64,000 nt of DNA, from the NCBI RefSeq assembly GCF_018531195.1, contig NZ_JAHDYS010000018.1:1-64000 (forward strand), written 5' to 3'. The stretch is from Pelotalea chapellei (lineage in GTDB: Bacteria; Desulfobacterota; Desulfuromonadia; Geobacterales; Pseudopelobacteraceae). A program made the translations under genes and the position numbers. This document shows positions 1 through 9,034 of the stretch, piece after piece; position 1 is the first letter of the stretch, and every line of letters starts with the position of its first letter. The notes under the pieces were generated by a model. It did no database searches. It was not told the DNA's origin and saw only the letters and a list, made by a program, of their open reading frames with translations.

Positions 1-45
1 TGGAACGATAGTTTTTATGCTTTCACTTGACAGAGAACACGGTTG

Positions 46-96
46 CTCCGCGGGGCCTTCTCCGGTTGCGACGATCTGACTATTTTTGAACAACCT
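46..96 (-). repeat. Partial copy of the MITE-like repeat, left of tag
   Basis: Read on the minus strand from 96 leftward, this matches the first half of the elements at 725-905 and 35275-35395: the terminal AGGTTGTTCAAAAATAGTCA, then GATCGTCGC, then a cggagaag..ccgcggag block. Homology fades left of about 46, so the element is decayed or divergent there, and the window ends before its far end would be reached. The terminal 30 bases (67-96) are a perfect inverted repeat of 725-754, so the tag gene sits between two facing element ends. Confidence 0.75.
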
Positions 97-133
97 GAGT
101 TTTTCAGAAGATTTCCAGAGGAGGCAGGTGCTG

Positions 134-718
134 ATGGAGAACATCACTCCCACTCGCTGCGGTTGGGCCGGCAGCGATCCGGTTTATCGTGCCTACCATG
201 ATGAAGAATGGGGAGTACCGCTCCACGACGACCAGCGACTTTTCGAGTTCCTGATCCTGGAAGGTGCCCAGGCAGGACTTTCCTGGATCACGATCCTCAA
301 ACGGCGCGAGGGATATCGCCGGGCATTTGCAAATTTCGACCCAGCCACGGTTGCAGGATTCAATCTGGAAAAACAGGCTGAATTGTTGAGCGACGCAGGC
401 ATCATCCGCAACCGCCTGAAAATTGACTCCACAGTGACCAACGCCCGCGCATTTCTGGAGGTTCAGTCGGCCTTCGGCAGCTTTGATGCCTACCTGTGGC
501 GTTTCGTGGATGGCAGGCCACTGCAGAACTGCAGACAAACCCTCGCCTCAATCCCTGCCAGCACTCCGCTGTCGGACGCGCTGAGCAAAGACCTGAAGCG
601 CCGCGGCTTCCGCTTTGTCGGCTCCACCATCTGCTACGCCTTCATGCAGGCCGTCGGCATGGTTAATGATCATACAATGGACTGTTTTCGCTGGGACGAA
701 CTTCAAACAGATTGTTGA
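134..718 (+). CDS. tag: DNA-3-methyladenine glycosylase I (Tag)
   Basis: 194 aa base-excision repair enzyme that removes 3-methyladenine from alkylated DNA in the cytoplasm. It follows E. coli Tag along its whole length: RCGWAGSDPVYRAYHDEEWG at the N-terminus, EGAQAGLSWITILKRRE, DAGIIRNRLKI, and a C-terminal KRRGFRFVGSTICYAFMQAV..VNDH. The four zinc ligands of the family are present as Cys9, the His of the AYHDEEW segment, and the His and Cys of NDHTMDC. The frame is open from a TTG at 86, but that lies inside the repeat element. ATG 134 has a GAGGAGG-like ribosome site about 9 bases upstream and gives the family length. No operon partner is evident: the stop is 6 bases before the next repeat element. 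Confidence 0.95.
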   Translation: MENITPTRCGWAGSDPVYRAYHDEEWGVPLHDDQRLFEFLILEGAQAGLSWITILKRREGYRRAFANFDPATVAGFNLEKQAELLSDAGIIRNRLKIDSTVTNARAFLEVQSAFGSFDAYLWRFVDGRPLQNCRQTLASIPASTPLSDALSKDLKRRGFRFVGSTICYAFMQAVGMVNDHTMDCFRWDELQTDC

Positions 719-724
719 AAACCT

Positions 725-905
725 AGGTTGTTCAAAAATAGTCAGATCGTCGCACCCCGGAGAAGTCCCGCGGAGACACGAACATCCGTCGTCCACTTTC
801 ACGTGTGAAAGTGGACCGCGAAGGCGCCCGAAGGGTGAGGCCGTAGGCCGAAGTCACAAGGCGGCTTTCGAGGACGGCGGCGAGATGGCTGTTTTTCAAC
901 AACCT
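725..905 (+). repeat. MITE-like element, full 181-bp copy
   Basis: Non-coding element bounded by 29-bp imperfect terminal inverted repeats: the left end starts AGGTTGTTCAAAAATAGTCA, and the right end read on the minus strand starts AGGTTGTTGAAAAACAGCCA (6 mismatches over 29). The interior carries a strong hairpin (GTCCACTTTCAC..GTGAAAGTGGAC near 799-825) and a ggccgtaggcc stem. It is highly similar to 48026-48208. The shorter relative at 35275-35395 shares only the outer thirds. No transposase is encoded. It lies between the tag stop and the ribosome site of the next gene. Confidence 0.85.
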
Positions 906-924
906 CTTGTAAGGGATGATTACA

Positions 925-1362
925 ATGACTAACCTGACCCTGGTTCTATGCATGCTCTGCGCCGGCCTGACTGTGGCAGTACAACCTTCCATCAATGCCC
1001 GGTTGGCACAACGGGTAGGTGCCTATGAGAGTTCGATGATTTCCTTTGCCGTGGGAACCTTGGCGCTGCTGGTCGTTGTGATGTTTGCCGGGCGCGGCAA
1101 CCTGCGCGGCATCGCGGCGGCAAGCTGGTGGGAACTGACCGGAGGGCTACTGGGAGCCTTCTTTGTGACCATGACAATCATAACCGTTCCACGCCTGGGC
1201 ACAGCGGCCGTCATGGCCATGGTCATCACCGGCCAGCTTATCGCGGGAGCCCTGATCGATCATTTCAACCTGTTCGGCATGCGTCACCTACCCCTCACCC
1301 CCTTGCGCCTGGTCGGCATGATGTTGCTGGCGGCCGGTGCGGCTTTAATCGTCAAACGCTAG
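925..1362 (+). CDS. DMT-family (YdcZ/DUF606-like) membrane protein
   Basis: 145 aa integral membrane protein with about five hydrophobic segments and almost no soluble domain. The opening TLVLCMLCAGLTVAVQPSIN followed by an NARLAQRVG-type loop and the repeated FAVGTLALL / LGAFFVTMTII / GQLIAGALIDHF segments match the YdcZ (DUF606) branch of the drug/metabolite transporter superfamily, which act as small, often dimeric, transporters of unknown substrate. The start at 925 is preferred over ATG 916 because AAGGG at 911-915 is 9 bases upstream of 925 but abuts 916. The gene begins only 19 bases after the repeat element ends, so its transcript probably starts in or reads through the element. Confidence 0.75.
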   Translation: MTNLTLVLCMLCAGLTVAVQPSINARLAQRVGAYESSMISFAVGTLALLVVVMFAGRGNLRGIAAASWWELTGGLLGAFFVTMTIITVPRLGTAAVMAMVITGQLIAGALIDHFNLFGMRHLPLTPLRLVGMMLLAAGAALIVKR

Positions 1363-1389
1363 TACTTCTTGCCCTTGAAGAGGATTTAT

Positions 1390-1836
1390 ATGAACTCAAA
1401 CCTGATGAACAACCTTCAAAGAGATATCTCCTATCGCATCAGCAGCCGTGATGATGGCCGCATCGGGCTGCGTGCCACCATGAACGACTGCTACCACGAT
1501 ATCGTGCTTGACGTGGTGGTGAACGAGGAAACACTGACAATAGAGGAGATCTCAGCAGAGTTCCGCAAATGTCCCACCACTGACTGTCCCAACGCAGTCA
1601 AACGGCTGGAGCGCCTGACCGGCATCACCATCGGCAGAGGGCTCAACAAGCAGATTGCAGAGGCCCTGGGAGGCGAAGAAGGCTGCGGCAACCTGCGCAA
1701 CCTGCTGCTCGGCCTGCTGCCCCTGGCAATCAATGTCAAGGCAGCTTCCGGATTCACGGATGAACAGGCGATGATGGACAATGTGCGCAAGCAGATGCGA
1801 GGCACCTGCGCCGGATATCCCCGCCTTGATGACTGA
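1390..1836 (+). CDS. DUF2889-like conserved protein
   Basis: 148 aa soluble protein with no signal peptide. The pattern LERLTGITIGRGL..I.EALGGEEGCGNLRNLL followed by a short amphipathic helix, and the earlier DIVLDVVVNEETLTIEEISA strand-rich part, resembles DUF2889 proteins, whose function is unknown. It contains several Cys residues (KCPTTDCP, EGCGN, GTCAGY) that could bind metal, but this is speculation. The start at 1390 follows GAAGAGG at 1377-1383 with 6-base spacing; an upstream in-frame start at 1369 has no such site. It follows the DMT gene by 27 bases and is probably co-transcribed with it. Confidence 0.6.
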   Translation: MNSNLMNNLQRDISYRISSRDDGRIGLRATMNDCYHDIVLDVVVNEETLTIEEISAEFRKCPTTDCPNAVKRLERLTGITIGRGLNKQIAEALGGEEGCGNLRNLLLGLLPLAINVKAASGFTDEQAMMDNVRKQMRGTCAGYPRLDD

Positions 1837-1976
1837 ACGTCCCATCCTGTGCCACCTCCCTCCTCCCCTGCCGCACTCCCGTAAATTCGGTTCCCTCCTT
1901 ACCTTGTAACCTGTTCACGAACTGTTAAAATGTAGTAATCCCCAATCGGTAAATCTACCTTCCCACGAGGTTGAAG

Positions 1977-4025
1977 ATGGAACCCTCCACGCACCCCACC
2001 AGCTTCCACGCCAGCGCCCGGGACGACAATCCCGTGGCCTCGGGAAAGGTTGTCAATAAACGATACCTTGCCAACAAGCTCAATTACCTGAACTTCCAGG
2101 ATCAGACCATTCTGATCCAGCTCAGACATTCCAGGTATGACACACCAATTGCCCTGAAGGCCAAACCGCTTCCCTGTGTTGATGAGCATCTGGAATGCGA
2201 ATGGGTGGAGACCCCCAATCTTCAGCAGCTCCTCAATGCCTACGACTTCGATTATCTGCTTATTCCGGACGGCCAGAAACTTCTGCTGGTCAATCCTAAA
2301 GTGATCAGCATGAACGAAAGGGGAATTACCCTTCTTCTACCGGTCAATGGCCGCGAGTTCACCTATCGAAGGATCAGACGCTATCCTGGAACAGACATCA
2401 CCGCTCAATTCACCCAGAACAGCAGTCTTTTCCACGGCACCATGGTTGATTTCACGCCTGTTTCTCTAAGGGTAAACGGGAGCACGGATTTCCCGCAGGA
2501 ATTCCAGTGGATCAACCACGAAAGCGCCGTCAACCTGCATCTGTATGCCGGCCAGAAAATTCTCTATTCGGGTGAATGTGAAATCATGCGCCAGAATTTC
2601 GATCAGAACAGGAGCTTTGTGCTCAGTCCGGTAAACAACTCCATCCGGGTGATCAAGCCCAAGCAGTATCGCAACATCAGACAGCAGCTGGTCCCCTCAC
2701 CCAGCATGGTTTTCGAGCACCCCCTGATTGGCAAGATGATAAACCTGAAGGTGCTTGATCTTTCCGGTTCCGGCTTTGCGGTGGAAGAGAGCGAGGAAAA
2801 TTCCGTACTGATGCCGGGAATGGTTATACCGGTGCTTGAACTCAGTTTTGCCCACAGCCTGAGCGTCACCTGCAAAGCACAGGTAGTTTCCCGCAACATC
2901 ATCGGCAATGGCGGAAGAGAACGGCTGGTACGTTGCGGCCTCTCGATCCTGGACATGGACATTCATGAGCACGTCAAGCTGCTCTCAATCCTGCATCAGG
3001 CGGCGGATCAGAATTCATTTGTTTGCACTGACGTGGATATGGATGCACTCTGGGATTTCTTCTTCGAGACCGGCTTCATATATCCGGAGAAGTATGCCTA
3101 TTTCCAGGCAAACAAGGATGACATTAAGGCCACCTATTCCAGACTGTACGGGCAAAATCCGCATATCGCACGGCACTTCATTTATCTTGAGCGGGGCACC
3201 ATCCAGGGACACATGGCCATGGTGCGCTTTTATGAAGATTCCTGGCTGATCCACCACCACGCTGCCAGGAAGACCTCGCTCAAGGCGGGCCTGACAGTCC
3301 TGAATCAGGTGGGACAATACCTGAACGAGCTGCAGAACCTGCATTTCACCCATCTGCACTATGTCTACTGCTACTTCCGGCCGGACAACCATTTCCCCAA
3401 CCGCATCTTCGGAGAGTTTGCACGCCAGCTCAACAACCGTGCCGGCTGTTCCCTGGACACATTCGGTTATTTTCATTACCACAGCAACGAAAGTGAGATT
3501 TCAGACCTGCCGGAGGGATGGGAGCTTGGCGAAGCAACATCCTTCGACCTGACCGAACTGAAAGGGTTCTACAATCATGTCTCTGGGGGGCTCATGATCC
3601 AGGCCTTTGACCTGCACCCTCCACTGACCCGCGGCAACAAGCTGGCCGAAGAATATCATCGCCTGGGATTCAAAAAGGAGAGGCTGTTTTACGCTCTGCG
3701 TGAAGAAGGAAATCTGAGGGCTTTTGTAATAGCAAACATCACTGATGCAGGCTTCAACATGGCCAATCTCACCAATTGTGTCACCGTGATAGCACTCGAA
3801 GAAGAAATCCCCCCCGAGATCCTCAAGTTCACCCTGCACCAGATATCCCAACAGTACGAGGGGCATGAAATGCCGGTGCTGGTCTATCCATTCACCTCGA
3901 TTGAAGAGCAGTCTGCAATGTACGAAAAAACCTATCTGCTCTGGATACTGGACCTTGCCCACAGCGACGACTATTTCAGGTTTTGTGACAACCTGTTCAA
4001 GAGTCGCAAGAGAATTCAGGAATGA
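1977..4025 (+). CDS. PilZ-domain protein with acyltransferase-like C-terminus
   Basis: 682 aa cytoplasmic protein. Residues about 230-340 look like a PilZ domain, the c-di-GMP receptor fold: an Arg-rich lead (KQYRNIRQQL), the VLDLSGSGFAV strand matching D/N-x-S-x-x-G, and a closing RLVRCGLSILD strand. The N-terminal 220 residues contain a second YcgR-like beta region. The C-terminal 330 residues (DALWDFFFETGFIYPEK onward, with HLHYVYCYFRPDNHFPN) look like a GNAT-type N-acyltransferase, but I cannot identify catalytic residues. ATG 1977 has GAGG six bases upstream. Its stop overlaps the start of the HD-GYP gene (ATGA), so the two are translationally coupled: a c-di-GMP sensor next to a c-di-GMP-degrading enzyme. 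Confidence 0.7.
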   Translation: MEPSTHPTSFHASARDDNPVASGKVVNKRYLANKLNYLNFQDQTILIQLRHSRYDTPIALKAKPLPCVDEHLECEWVETPNLQQLLNAYDFDYLLIPDGQKLLLVNPKVISMNERGITLLLPVNGREFTYRRIRRYPGTDITAQFTQNSSLFHGTMVDFTPVSLRVNGSTDFPQEFQWINHESAVNLHLYAGQKILYSGECEIMRQNFDQNRSFVLSPVNNSIRVIKPKQYRNIRQQLVPSPSMVFEHPLIGKMINLKVLDLSGSGFAVEESEENSVLMPGMVIPVLELSFAHSLSVTCKAQVVSRNIIGNGGRERLVRCGLSILDMDIHEHVKLLSILHQAADQNSFVCTDVDMDALWDFFFETGFIYPEKYAYFQANKDDIKATYSRLYGQNPHIARHFIYLERGTIQGHMAMVRFYEDSWLIHHHAARKTSLKAGLTVLNQVGQYLNELQNLHFTHLHYVYCYFRPDNHFPNRIFGEFARQLNNRAGCSLDTFGYFHYHSNESEISDLPEGWELGEATSFDLTELKGFYNHVSGGLMIQAFDLHPPLTRGNKLAEEYHRLGFKKERLFYALREEGNLRAFVIANITDAGFNMANLTNCVTVIALEEEIPPEILKFTLHQISQQYEGHEMPVLVYPFTSIEEQSAMYEKTYLLWILDLAHSDDYFRFCDNLFKSRKRIQE

Positions 4026-5962
4026 ACCCTTCCCCACCGCAAGATCGTCCCCTCTATAACAGCAGAATAATTGATTCCTATATCCGGCTTGCCAGGCTCA
4101 GGTATCCCTATGTGAATATCGGTGAACTCCTGCAGTACGCCGGAATGAAAGGATATGAAGTCGCGGATCAGGCACACTGGTTCACCCAGGATCAGATCAA
4201 CCGTTTTTACGAACGGCTCGTTCAGCTAACCGGAAATCCACATATTTCCAGAGAAGCGGGACGTTATGCTGCTTCTCCCGAGGCGCTCGGTGCGATGAGG
4301 CAGTACGTTCTGGGGCTGATCGGTGCCTCGAATGCTTTCGGGATACTGAATAAAACCACCGCAAACTTCACTCGATCCTCGATCTACGAATCCCGCAGGA
4401 TCTCCTCCAACAAGGTGGAGATCACGGTAACCCCGCAAGAAGATGGCCTGGAGCAACCTTTTCAGTGTGAAAACCGAATCGGTTTTTTTGAAGCCGTTGT
4501 CCTTATTTTCAATCCCAGCCACTCCCATGCCCACCGGTTTCCTGATATACAGCACCCGGAATGCATCTTCAAAGGGGGCAAGGTCTGTCGGTATTTCATC
4601 ACCTGGGAAAAATCCCACACCGATATCCTGCGAAAGGTAAAAAACGGCACAATCCTGCTGCTGGCCTTTATGAACCTGGCCCTGATCATGCTGGGGCAGT
4701 GGGCGTATCTGGACACTTCGCTGCTCGCATCCCTGTGCCTGGCACTCCTGCTGATCGTTGCCGTTGATAGAAGTGAAAAAAACGAAATGATGGCCAGCCT
4801 GGCCCACACCAAAGACTCCAACGAAGATCTGCTCAATCAGATCAACATCAACTACAACAACGCACTGATGACAAATGAGATTGGCCGTACAGTGGGTGCT
4901 TTTACCGAGAAGGAAGACATTCTTACCAATGTGATCGAAATAATGAAAAAGCGGCTGGAGTATGACCGGGGGCTGATCTTTCTTGCAAACCGGGAGGAGA
5001 CCAGGCTGGAACTGCAGGCCAGCTATGGATATGGGCCTGAGCAACTCGGCTGCCTGGCGAGGATGTCGTTCCGCCTGGACCGACCGGTTGCAAAAGGGGT
5101 CCTTTCCCGGGCGTATCGCGAGCAGAGACCATTTCTGGTCAATGATCTTCAAGGCGAAGAGGAAAGCCTGTCTTCACGCAGCCTGACCTTTGCAAAGATG
5201 CTGGAAATCCGTTCGTTCATATGCTGCCCGATCATCTGCGAAGGCACATCCATGGGAATATTGGCCGCAGACACCATAAAGAACAAGCGTCCGCTGATTG
5301 AAAGCGATATGAGCCTTCTAATGGGGATCGCCTCCATGATCGGCATCAGCCTCCGTAACAGTGCCTTGATTGATGCCGGAGTGCGACAGTTCAAATCACT
5401 TTTGCAGGTTTTGGCAGCCAGTATCGATGCGCGGGATTCCTTGACAGCCGGTCATTCCGAAAAAGTGACCGAATATGCTCTGGGCACCTGCAAGGAGATC
5501 GGTCTGGCGGCCGACTATTGCGAGATGATCCGTGTGGCAGCACTGCTTCATGATTATGGCAAAATTGGGGTTCCTGACGATATTTTGAAAAAAAAGGGGA
5601 AACTCACTACCGAAGAGTTTGAAATAGTGAAGGAACACGCGGCTTCGACAGCTGAAATACTTGGTAAGGTGAACTTCGAGGGGATCTACAGCCAGGTACC
5701 GGAAATTGCCGGCGCCCATCATGAAAAAATGGATGGCAGCGGATACCCCCGCGGTCTCAAAGGGGAAGAAATACCGTTGGGCGCCAGGATCATCGCAGTA
5801 TCGGACTATTTCGAGTCAGTAACCGCAAAACGTCACTACCGGGATCCACTACCTGTTGATGAGGCTTTTGCGCTCCTGCGTCAGGAGTCCGGGGGACATC
5901 TGGATAAAAAACTGGTCGAGGCGCTGATCAGCTACTATTCCAGAACCTATAAGCAAGGTTAA
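4022..5962 (+). CDS. Membrane GAF / HD-GYP c-di-GMP phosphodiesterase
   Basis: 646 aa. In order: a soluble N-terminal region (1-205) ending in a HPECIFKGGKVCRYFITW segment like those of V4R-type sensory domains; two transmembrane helices (about 213-245); a coiled linker; a GAF domain (about 275-450); and an HD-GYP domain (460-640). The catalytic motifs are intact: DARDSLTAGHSEKV, LLHDYGKIGVPD (His510, Asp511), AHHEKMDGSGYP and RIIAVSDYFESVT, so it should hydrolyse c-di-GMP. The start overlaps the PilZ gene stop by 4 bases. The stop codon lies inside a GGTTAAGG repeat hairpin. I infer that a ligand read by the N-terminal or GAF domain sets c-di-GMP levels for the PilZ partner. Confidence 0.88.
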   Translation: MNPSPPQDRPLYNSRIIDSYIRLARLRYPYVNIGELLQYAGMKGYEVADQAHWFTQDQINRFYERLVQLTGNPHISREAGRYAASPEALGAMRQYVLGLIGASNAFGILNKTTANFTRSSIYESRRISSNKVEITVTPQEDGLEQPFQCENRIGFFEAVVLIFNPSHSHAHRFPDIQHPECIFKGGKVCRYFITWEKSHTDILRKVKNGTILLLAFMNLALIMLGQWAYLDTSLLASLCLALLLIVAVDRSEKNEMMASLAHTKDSNEDLLNQININYNNALMTNEIGRTVGAFTEKEDILTNVIEIMKKRLEYDRGLIFLANREETRLELQASYGYGPEQLGCLARMSFRLDRPVAKGVLSRAYREQRPFLVNDLQGEEESLSSRSLTFAKMLEIRSFICCPIICEGTSMGILAADTIKNKRPLIESDMSLLMGIASMIGISLRNSALIDAGVRQFKSLLQVLAASIDARDSLTAGHSEKVTEYALGTCKEIGLAADYCEMIRVAALLHDYGKIGVPDDILKKKGKLTTEEFEIVKEHAASTAEILGKVNFEGIYSQVPEIAGAHHEKMDGSGYPRGLKGEEIPLGARIIAVSDYFESVTAKRHYRDPLPVDEAFALLRQESGGHLDKKLVEALISYYSRTYKQG

Positions 5963-6021
5963 GGTTAAGGTTGAGGTTAAGATTGAGGATTTTTGCTTAA
6001 CCTTAATCTGAGCCTTAACCT
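5955..6021. repeat. GGTTAAGG-type repeat hairpin between convergent genes
   Basis: The left arm is a run of GGTTAAG/GGTTGAG heptamer-like units (5955-5988) and the right arm (5995-6021) carries the complement (cttaacc..ttaatctgagccttaacct). It can fold into a long imperfect hairpin and supplies the stop codons of both the HD-GYP gene (5960-5962) and the convergent methyltransferase (6015-6017). A second copy is at 43603-43658. It may act as a bidirectional terminator. Confidence 0.7.
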
Positions 6022-6827
6022 GAATTACTCTTAATTCCCCGGCACGCGATCAGTGGAGTGTAGGTAAACCTGCGCGGGTCGGCAAAAAAAGCCCGGAATT
6101 CCTCCTGGAACTCCTCGAAACCTCCCGGGTACTCATCAAAAGCATATCCCGAATTTTTCGCTGCCACCTCTACCTTCATGGTCCAATTGTAAGCGTCCAC
6201 CTTGTTCAGTGGTCCGTAAATCAGATGGTGGGCGCTCATCTCCACGGCGATTTCCTTCAAGCCCATATCGTACAAATATGAGTATAACTTTCGCCCGGTA
6301 TAAGGATCAAAATCCTGCATTTTCTCCAAGCGGCCCATTATGCCATGAATGGCCCGGTCCAGCCGCGGGGAGAGTCCGAAATGATTCAGACAGTTATGAT
6401 CCAGGTCGATCAGGCAGAGGATTCCGCCAGGCTTCAGAATTTCAACGAGGTTGCCGACTATTTCCCTGCTATGTGAACAGTGGTACTCCAGCACGAAACG
6501 AACCCAGATGAAGTCGAACCTGCCCAACTCCAGCAGCGGCTGATAAAAGTCTTTGCAGACGAACCTGACTCCTTCTTCACGATATTGCTGCTCGGCATGC
6601 TCGATTCTTGCGGCAGAAGCATCAATACCGACTGCCTCACCTCCCGGCTGCACCAGCTGATGCAGATAATGGGTCGTCTTTCCGGACCCGCAGCCGATAT
6701 CAGCGACCCTCATCCCCGGGCGTATTCCCGCCCAAAGAGCCTGCCTGTTGACTGAAGCCCTGTCCGTCTTCAAGTCAAGGCGCTGCGCCTCCTCTTCATG
6801 TTCCATTATATAAGATCGGGAAACCAT
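6015..6827 (-). CDS. Class I SAM-dependent methyltransferase
   Basis: 270 aa cytoplasmic enzyme. Motif I is GMRVADIGCGSGKTTHYLH (glycine-rich SAM loop), followed by the acidic GEAVGIDASAARIEHAE strand, the RFDFIWVRFVLEY catalytic-loop region and ILKPGGILCLIDLDHN, the usual motif order of UbiE/Trm-type class I methyltransferases. The substrate cannot be read from the sequence. The frame stays open upstream to 7031, but that would overlap the divergent porin gene. ATG 6827 has GGAGGC 4-5 bases upstream and starts at a natural N-terminus (MVSRSYIMEHEEE). It is divergent from the FadL-type gene, with about 150 AT-rich bases between. Confidence 0.8.
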   Translation of the reverse strand: MVSRSYIMEHEEEAQRLDLKTDRASVNRQALWAGIRPGMRVADIGCGSGKTTHYLHQLVQPGGEAVGIDASAARIEHAEQQYREEGVRFVCKDFYQPLLELGRFDFIWVRFVLEYHCSHSREIVGNLVEILKPGGILCLIDLDHNCLNHFGLSPRLDRAIHGIMGRLEKMQDFDPYTGRKLYSYLYDMGLKEIAVEMSAHHLIYGPLNKVDAYNWTMKVEVAAKNSGYAFDEYPGGFEEFQEEFRAFFADPRRFTYTPLIACRGIKSNSG

Positions 6828-6975
6828 CACTGCCTCCGGAATCAGTTCTGCTATCAGTTTAGCAGGTATGATCCGTTCCGCATCCTGGCGTTCGAAGTTT
6901 GACAACCCTCCTGCGTAGGTTACACTGAAAAACAAATAATCATTAGATTTAGATAATTTTATTTGGGAGGGGCAT

Positions 6976-8202
6976 GTGACTACCACCAAAAGAGTGATCG
7001 GATCAATGCTCCTCGGCTGGGCAGGGAGCATCTTGTATGGGACGGCCGCAGCTTACGGCTCCGGATTTGCCATCTTCACCCAGAGCGCAGCCGGTCTTGG
7101 TCAGGCAAACTCCGTTGTTGCCCATGTGGAAGGACCGTCAGCCATCTTTTTCAATCCTGCCCTGATCACCGCTCTGCCCGGAACCCAGATTGAGGCAGGT
7201 ACCACGCTCATTTTTCCGCACCGCAAATTCCAGTCAGACACGGGCGAAACAACCAAAACCAGAGACACGGTTTTCTACCCAAGCACCTTCTACCTGACCC
7301 ACCGCTTCAATGATGATTTCGCAGTAGGTCTGGGGATTTTTAACCCGTTCGGCCTGTCAACCGACTGGGGGAAAGAGTGGAGCGGCCGCTACCTGGCTAC
7401 AAAATCCGAAATCCAGACCTACGCCTTCAATCCTGTAATTGCATATCGCGTTTCCCCTTCACTCTCCATCGCAGGAGGCGCAAACATTATCCTGCTGGAT
7501 GCCACCCTGGAGAGCAAAACCATCTCCACTGCCCTCGGCGTTCCGGGGCCATCCTTCGATGTCAACCAGAAGTTCAAAGGTTCCGGCCATGGGGTTGGTT
7601 ACAACGTAGGGATCTCTTGGAATGTCAGTGAGCAGATTTCGGTCGGTGCTTCCTATCGCAGTGAAGTGGAGATCGATATCGACGGCGATCTGGATCTGGA
7701 AGTCTTACCGCAAAAACTCTCCGGCACCACCACCCTGACCCTTCCGCAACAGGTACTGGCCGGCATTGCCTGGCGGCCTTCGGACAAGCTCACCCTGGAA
7801 ACCGGCATGCGCTGGGAGGACTGGGCCTCATTCAAACAATTGCGCATCAATATCAGCGGACAGCCGCCGGCGATATATCCCCGGGAGTGGCATGATACCT
7901 TCAGCGTCAATGCAGGCGCCAAATATCGGCTCAATGAAACCTGGGCGGTTTCTGCGGGCTACCTCTACGGTTGGAATCCGGTACCTGACAACACCTTTGA
8001 GCCGGCAATCCCCGATTCCAATACCCATCTGATCTGCGCAGGGAGTGAGGCAGAGTTCGATAAACTGAAAGTAGCGCTGGGATATGGCTATCAGCTTCAG
8101 GAAAATCGCATCAAGACCACCAACAGCTATGGCCCGCTGGCCAATGGCACCTACAGTACCGACCTTCACCTGTTGGCGCTCAGCCTGAGCTATCGCTTTT
8201 AA
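6976..8202 (+). CDS. OmpP1/FadL-family outer membrane porin
   Basis: 408 aa with a Sec signal peptide (about 1-27, ending GTAAAYGSG). The mature protein begins with the FadL hatch pattern GSGFAIFTQSAAGLGQANSV and the conserved FFNPAL (NPA) motif, then alternating beta strands, a typical RSEVEIDIDG strand, KLTLETGMRWEDW near the C-terminus, and a terminal SLSYRF ending in Phe as outer membrane barrels do. Members move long-chain fatty acids, hydrocarbons or other hydrophobic molecules across the outer membrane. The start is GTG 6976 behind GGGAGGGG; the ATG two bases earlier runs directly into a stop. It stands alone on its strand, so the substrate is unknown. Confidence 0.88.
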   Translation: MTTTKRVIGSMLLGWAGSILYGTAAAYGSGFAIFTQSAAGLGQANSVVAHVEGPSAIFFNPALITALPGTQIEAGTTLIFPHRKFQSDTGETTKTRDTVFYPSTFYLTHRFNDDFAVGLGIFNPFGLSTDWGKEWSGRYLATKSEIQTYAFNPVIAYRVSPSLSIAGGANIILLDATLESKTISTALGVPGPSFDVNQKFKGSGHGVGYNVGISWNVSEQISVGASYRSEVEIDIDGDLDLEVLPQKLSGTTTLTLPQQVLAGIAWRPSDKLTLETGMRWEDWASFKQLRINISGQPPAIYPREWHDTFSVNAGAKYRLNETWAVSAGYLYGWNPVPDNTFEPAIPDSNTHLICAGSEAEFDKLKVALGYGYQLQENRIKTTNSYGPLANGTYSTDLHLLALSLSYRF

Positions 8203-8233
8203 GAGGCTCTCCGGGGTTCAGCGGCAGTCGATG

Positions 8234-9034
8234 CTAATCGATATTTTTTTTGAGAACTGCGACATATTCAGAATCTGATCTTGAGGAAGTGATCTCTTGC
8301 AGTGACATGGCAGGTACATGGGCGGTGATCATATAATTGAGGAACTCTTCTAAAGATTTTTTGGAAAATACATGGAAATGGGCGTCATCCGAGGATTCCC
8401 GCAGCAGTTTTTCAATGTAGCTGTTTCTTGCACTCTCGGTCTCATAGGTTTTCAGGCTCCTCTGCACCTGATGGAGATTTGGAATGGATATCTCGACAAA
8501 CTCACGGTAGTGCTCCCTGTTTCTTTTCCGGAAGGTCTCCAAATCACCCGATTTGACCAGATCATAATCATCAACCATATGCTGGACAGGAGTGATCATT
8601 CGCCCTTGATCAAAGTTTTTCTCGCCGTTGGGCAGTGTCAGGAATAATACCCCCTCCTTTTTAAGAACCCTTACCCAGTTAAGAAGTGCCTGTACCGGAT
8701 TGGAAGCATGCTCCAGAACATGGTTGGCAATCACGAAATCTTCTGCGGCAGTCGGTATACCCGCCAGTTCACAACCATCCTCAACATAATCAGTGACAAC
8801 TATTCTGGCCGGATCGATCATCGGAAACTTCTCTGCATTTTCTTCCCTGGTAGCATAATCGACATAGCGTACCGTTACGCCCGGACGCACTTCCAGCGGG
8901 TGATGCAGTGCTCCGATTTCTAACCCGGAACCTCGCAGATAGCGGAAAGACAGATTCTTTCTGACCGAATACGAGGGAAAGAGCAGCGACTCCTGGATAA
9001 ACTTTTTCAATTTTCCTGTCAGATTATCAATCAT
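8234..9034 (-). CDS. SAM-dependent methyltransferase, cell-surface glycan type
   Basis: 266 aa. The N-terminal region (YLRGSGLEIGALHHPLEV) carries a shortened motif I (GLEIGA), followed by VRYVDYATREE and the AAEDFVIANHVLEHASNPVQ segment with the diagnostic H-V-L-E-H of class I methyltransferases and then LKKEGVLFLTLPNGE. This layout is common in methyltransferases next to polysaccharide genes, but no such genes are adjacent here, so the role is open. The C-terminal part is helical and may close the active site. ATG 9034 is preceded by GGGGAAA. The stop lies close to the convergent porin gene. Confidence 0.7.
   Translation of the reverse strand: MIDNLTGKLKKFIQESLLFPSYSVRKNLSFRYLRGSGLEIGALHHPLEVRPGVTVRYVDYATREENAEKFPMIDPARIVVTDYVEDGCELAGIPTAAEDFVIANHVLEHASNPVQALLNWVRVLKKEGVLFLTLPNGEKNFDQGRMITPVQHMVDDYDLVKSGDLETFRKRNREHYREFVEISIPNLHQVQRSLKTYETESARNSYIEKLLRESSDDAHFHVFSKKSLEEFLNYMITAHVPAMSLQEITSSRSDSEYVAVLKKNID

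Noticed and set aside
4226-5152. 308-aa open frame on the minus strand
   Set aside because: Antisense to the HD-GYP gene; composition is a shadow of that gene.
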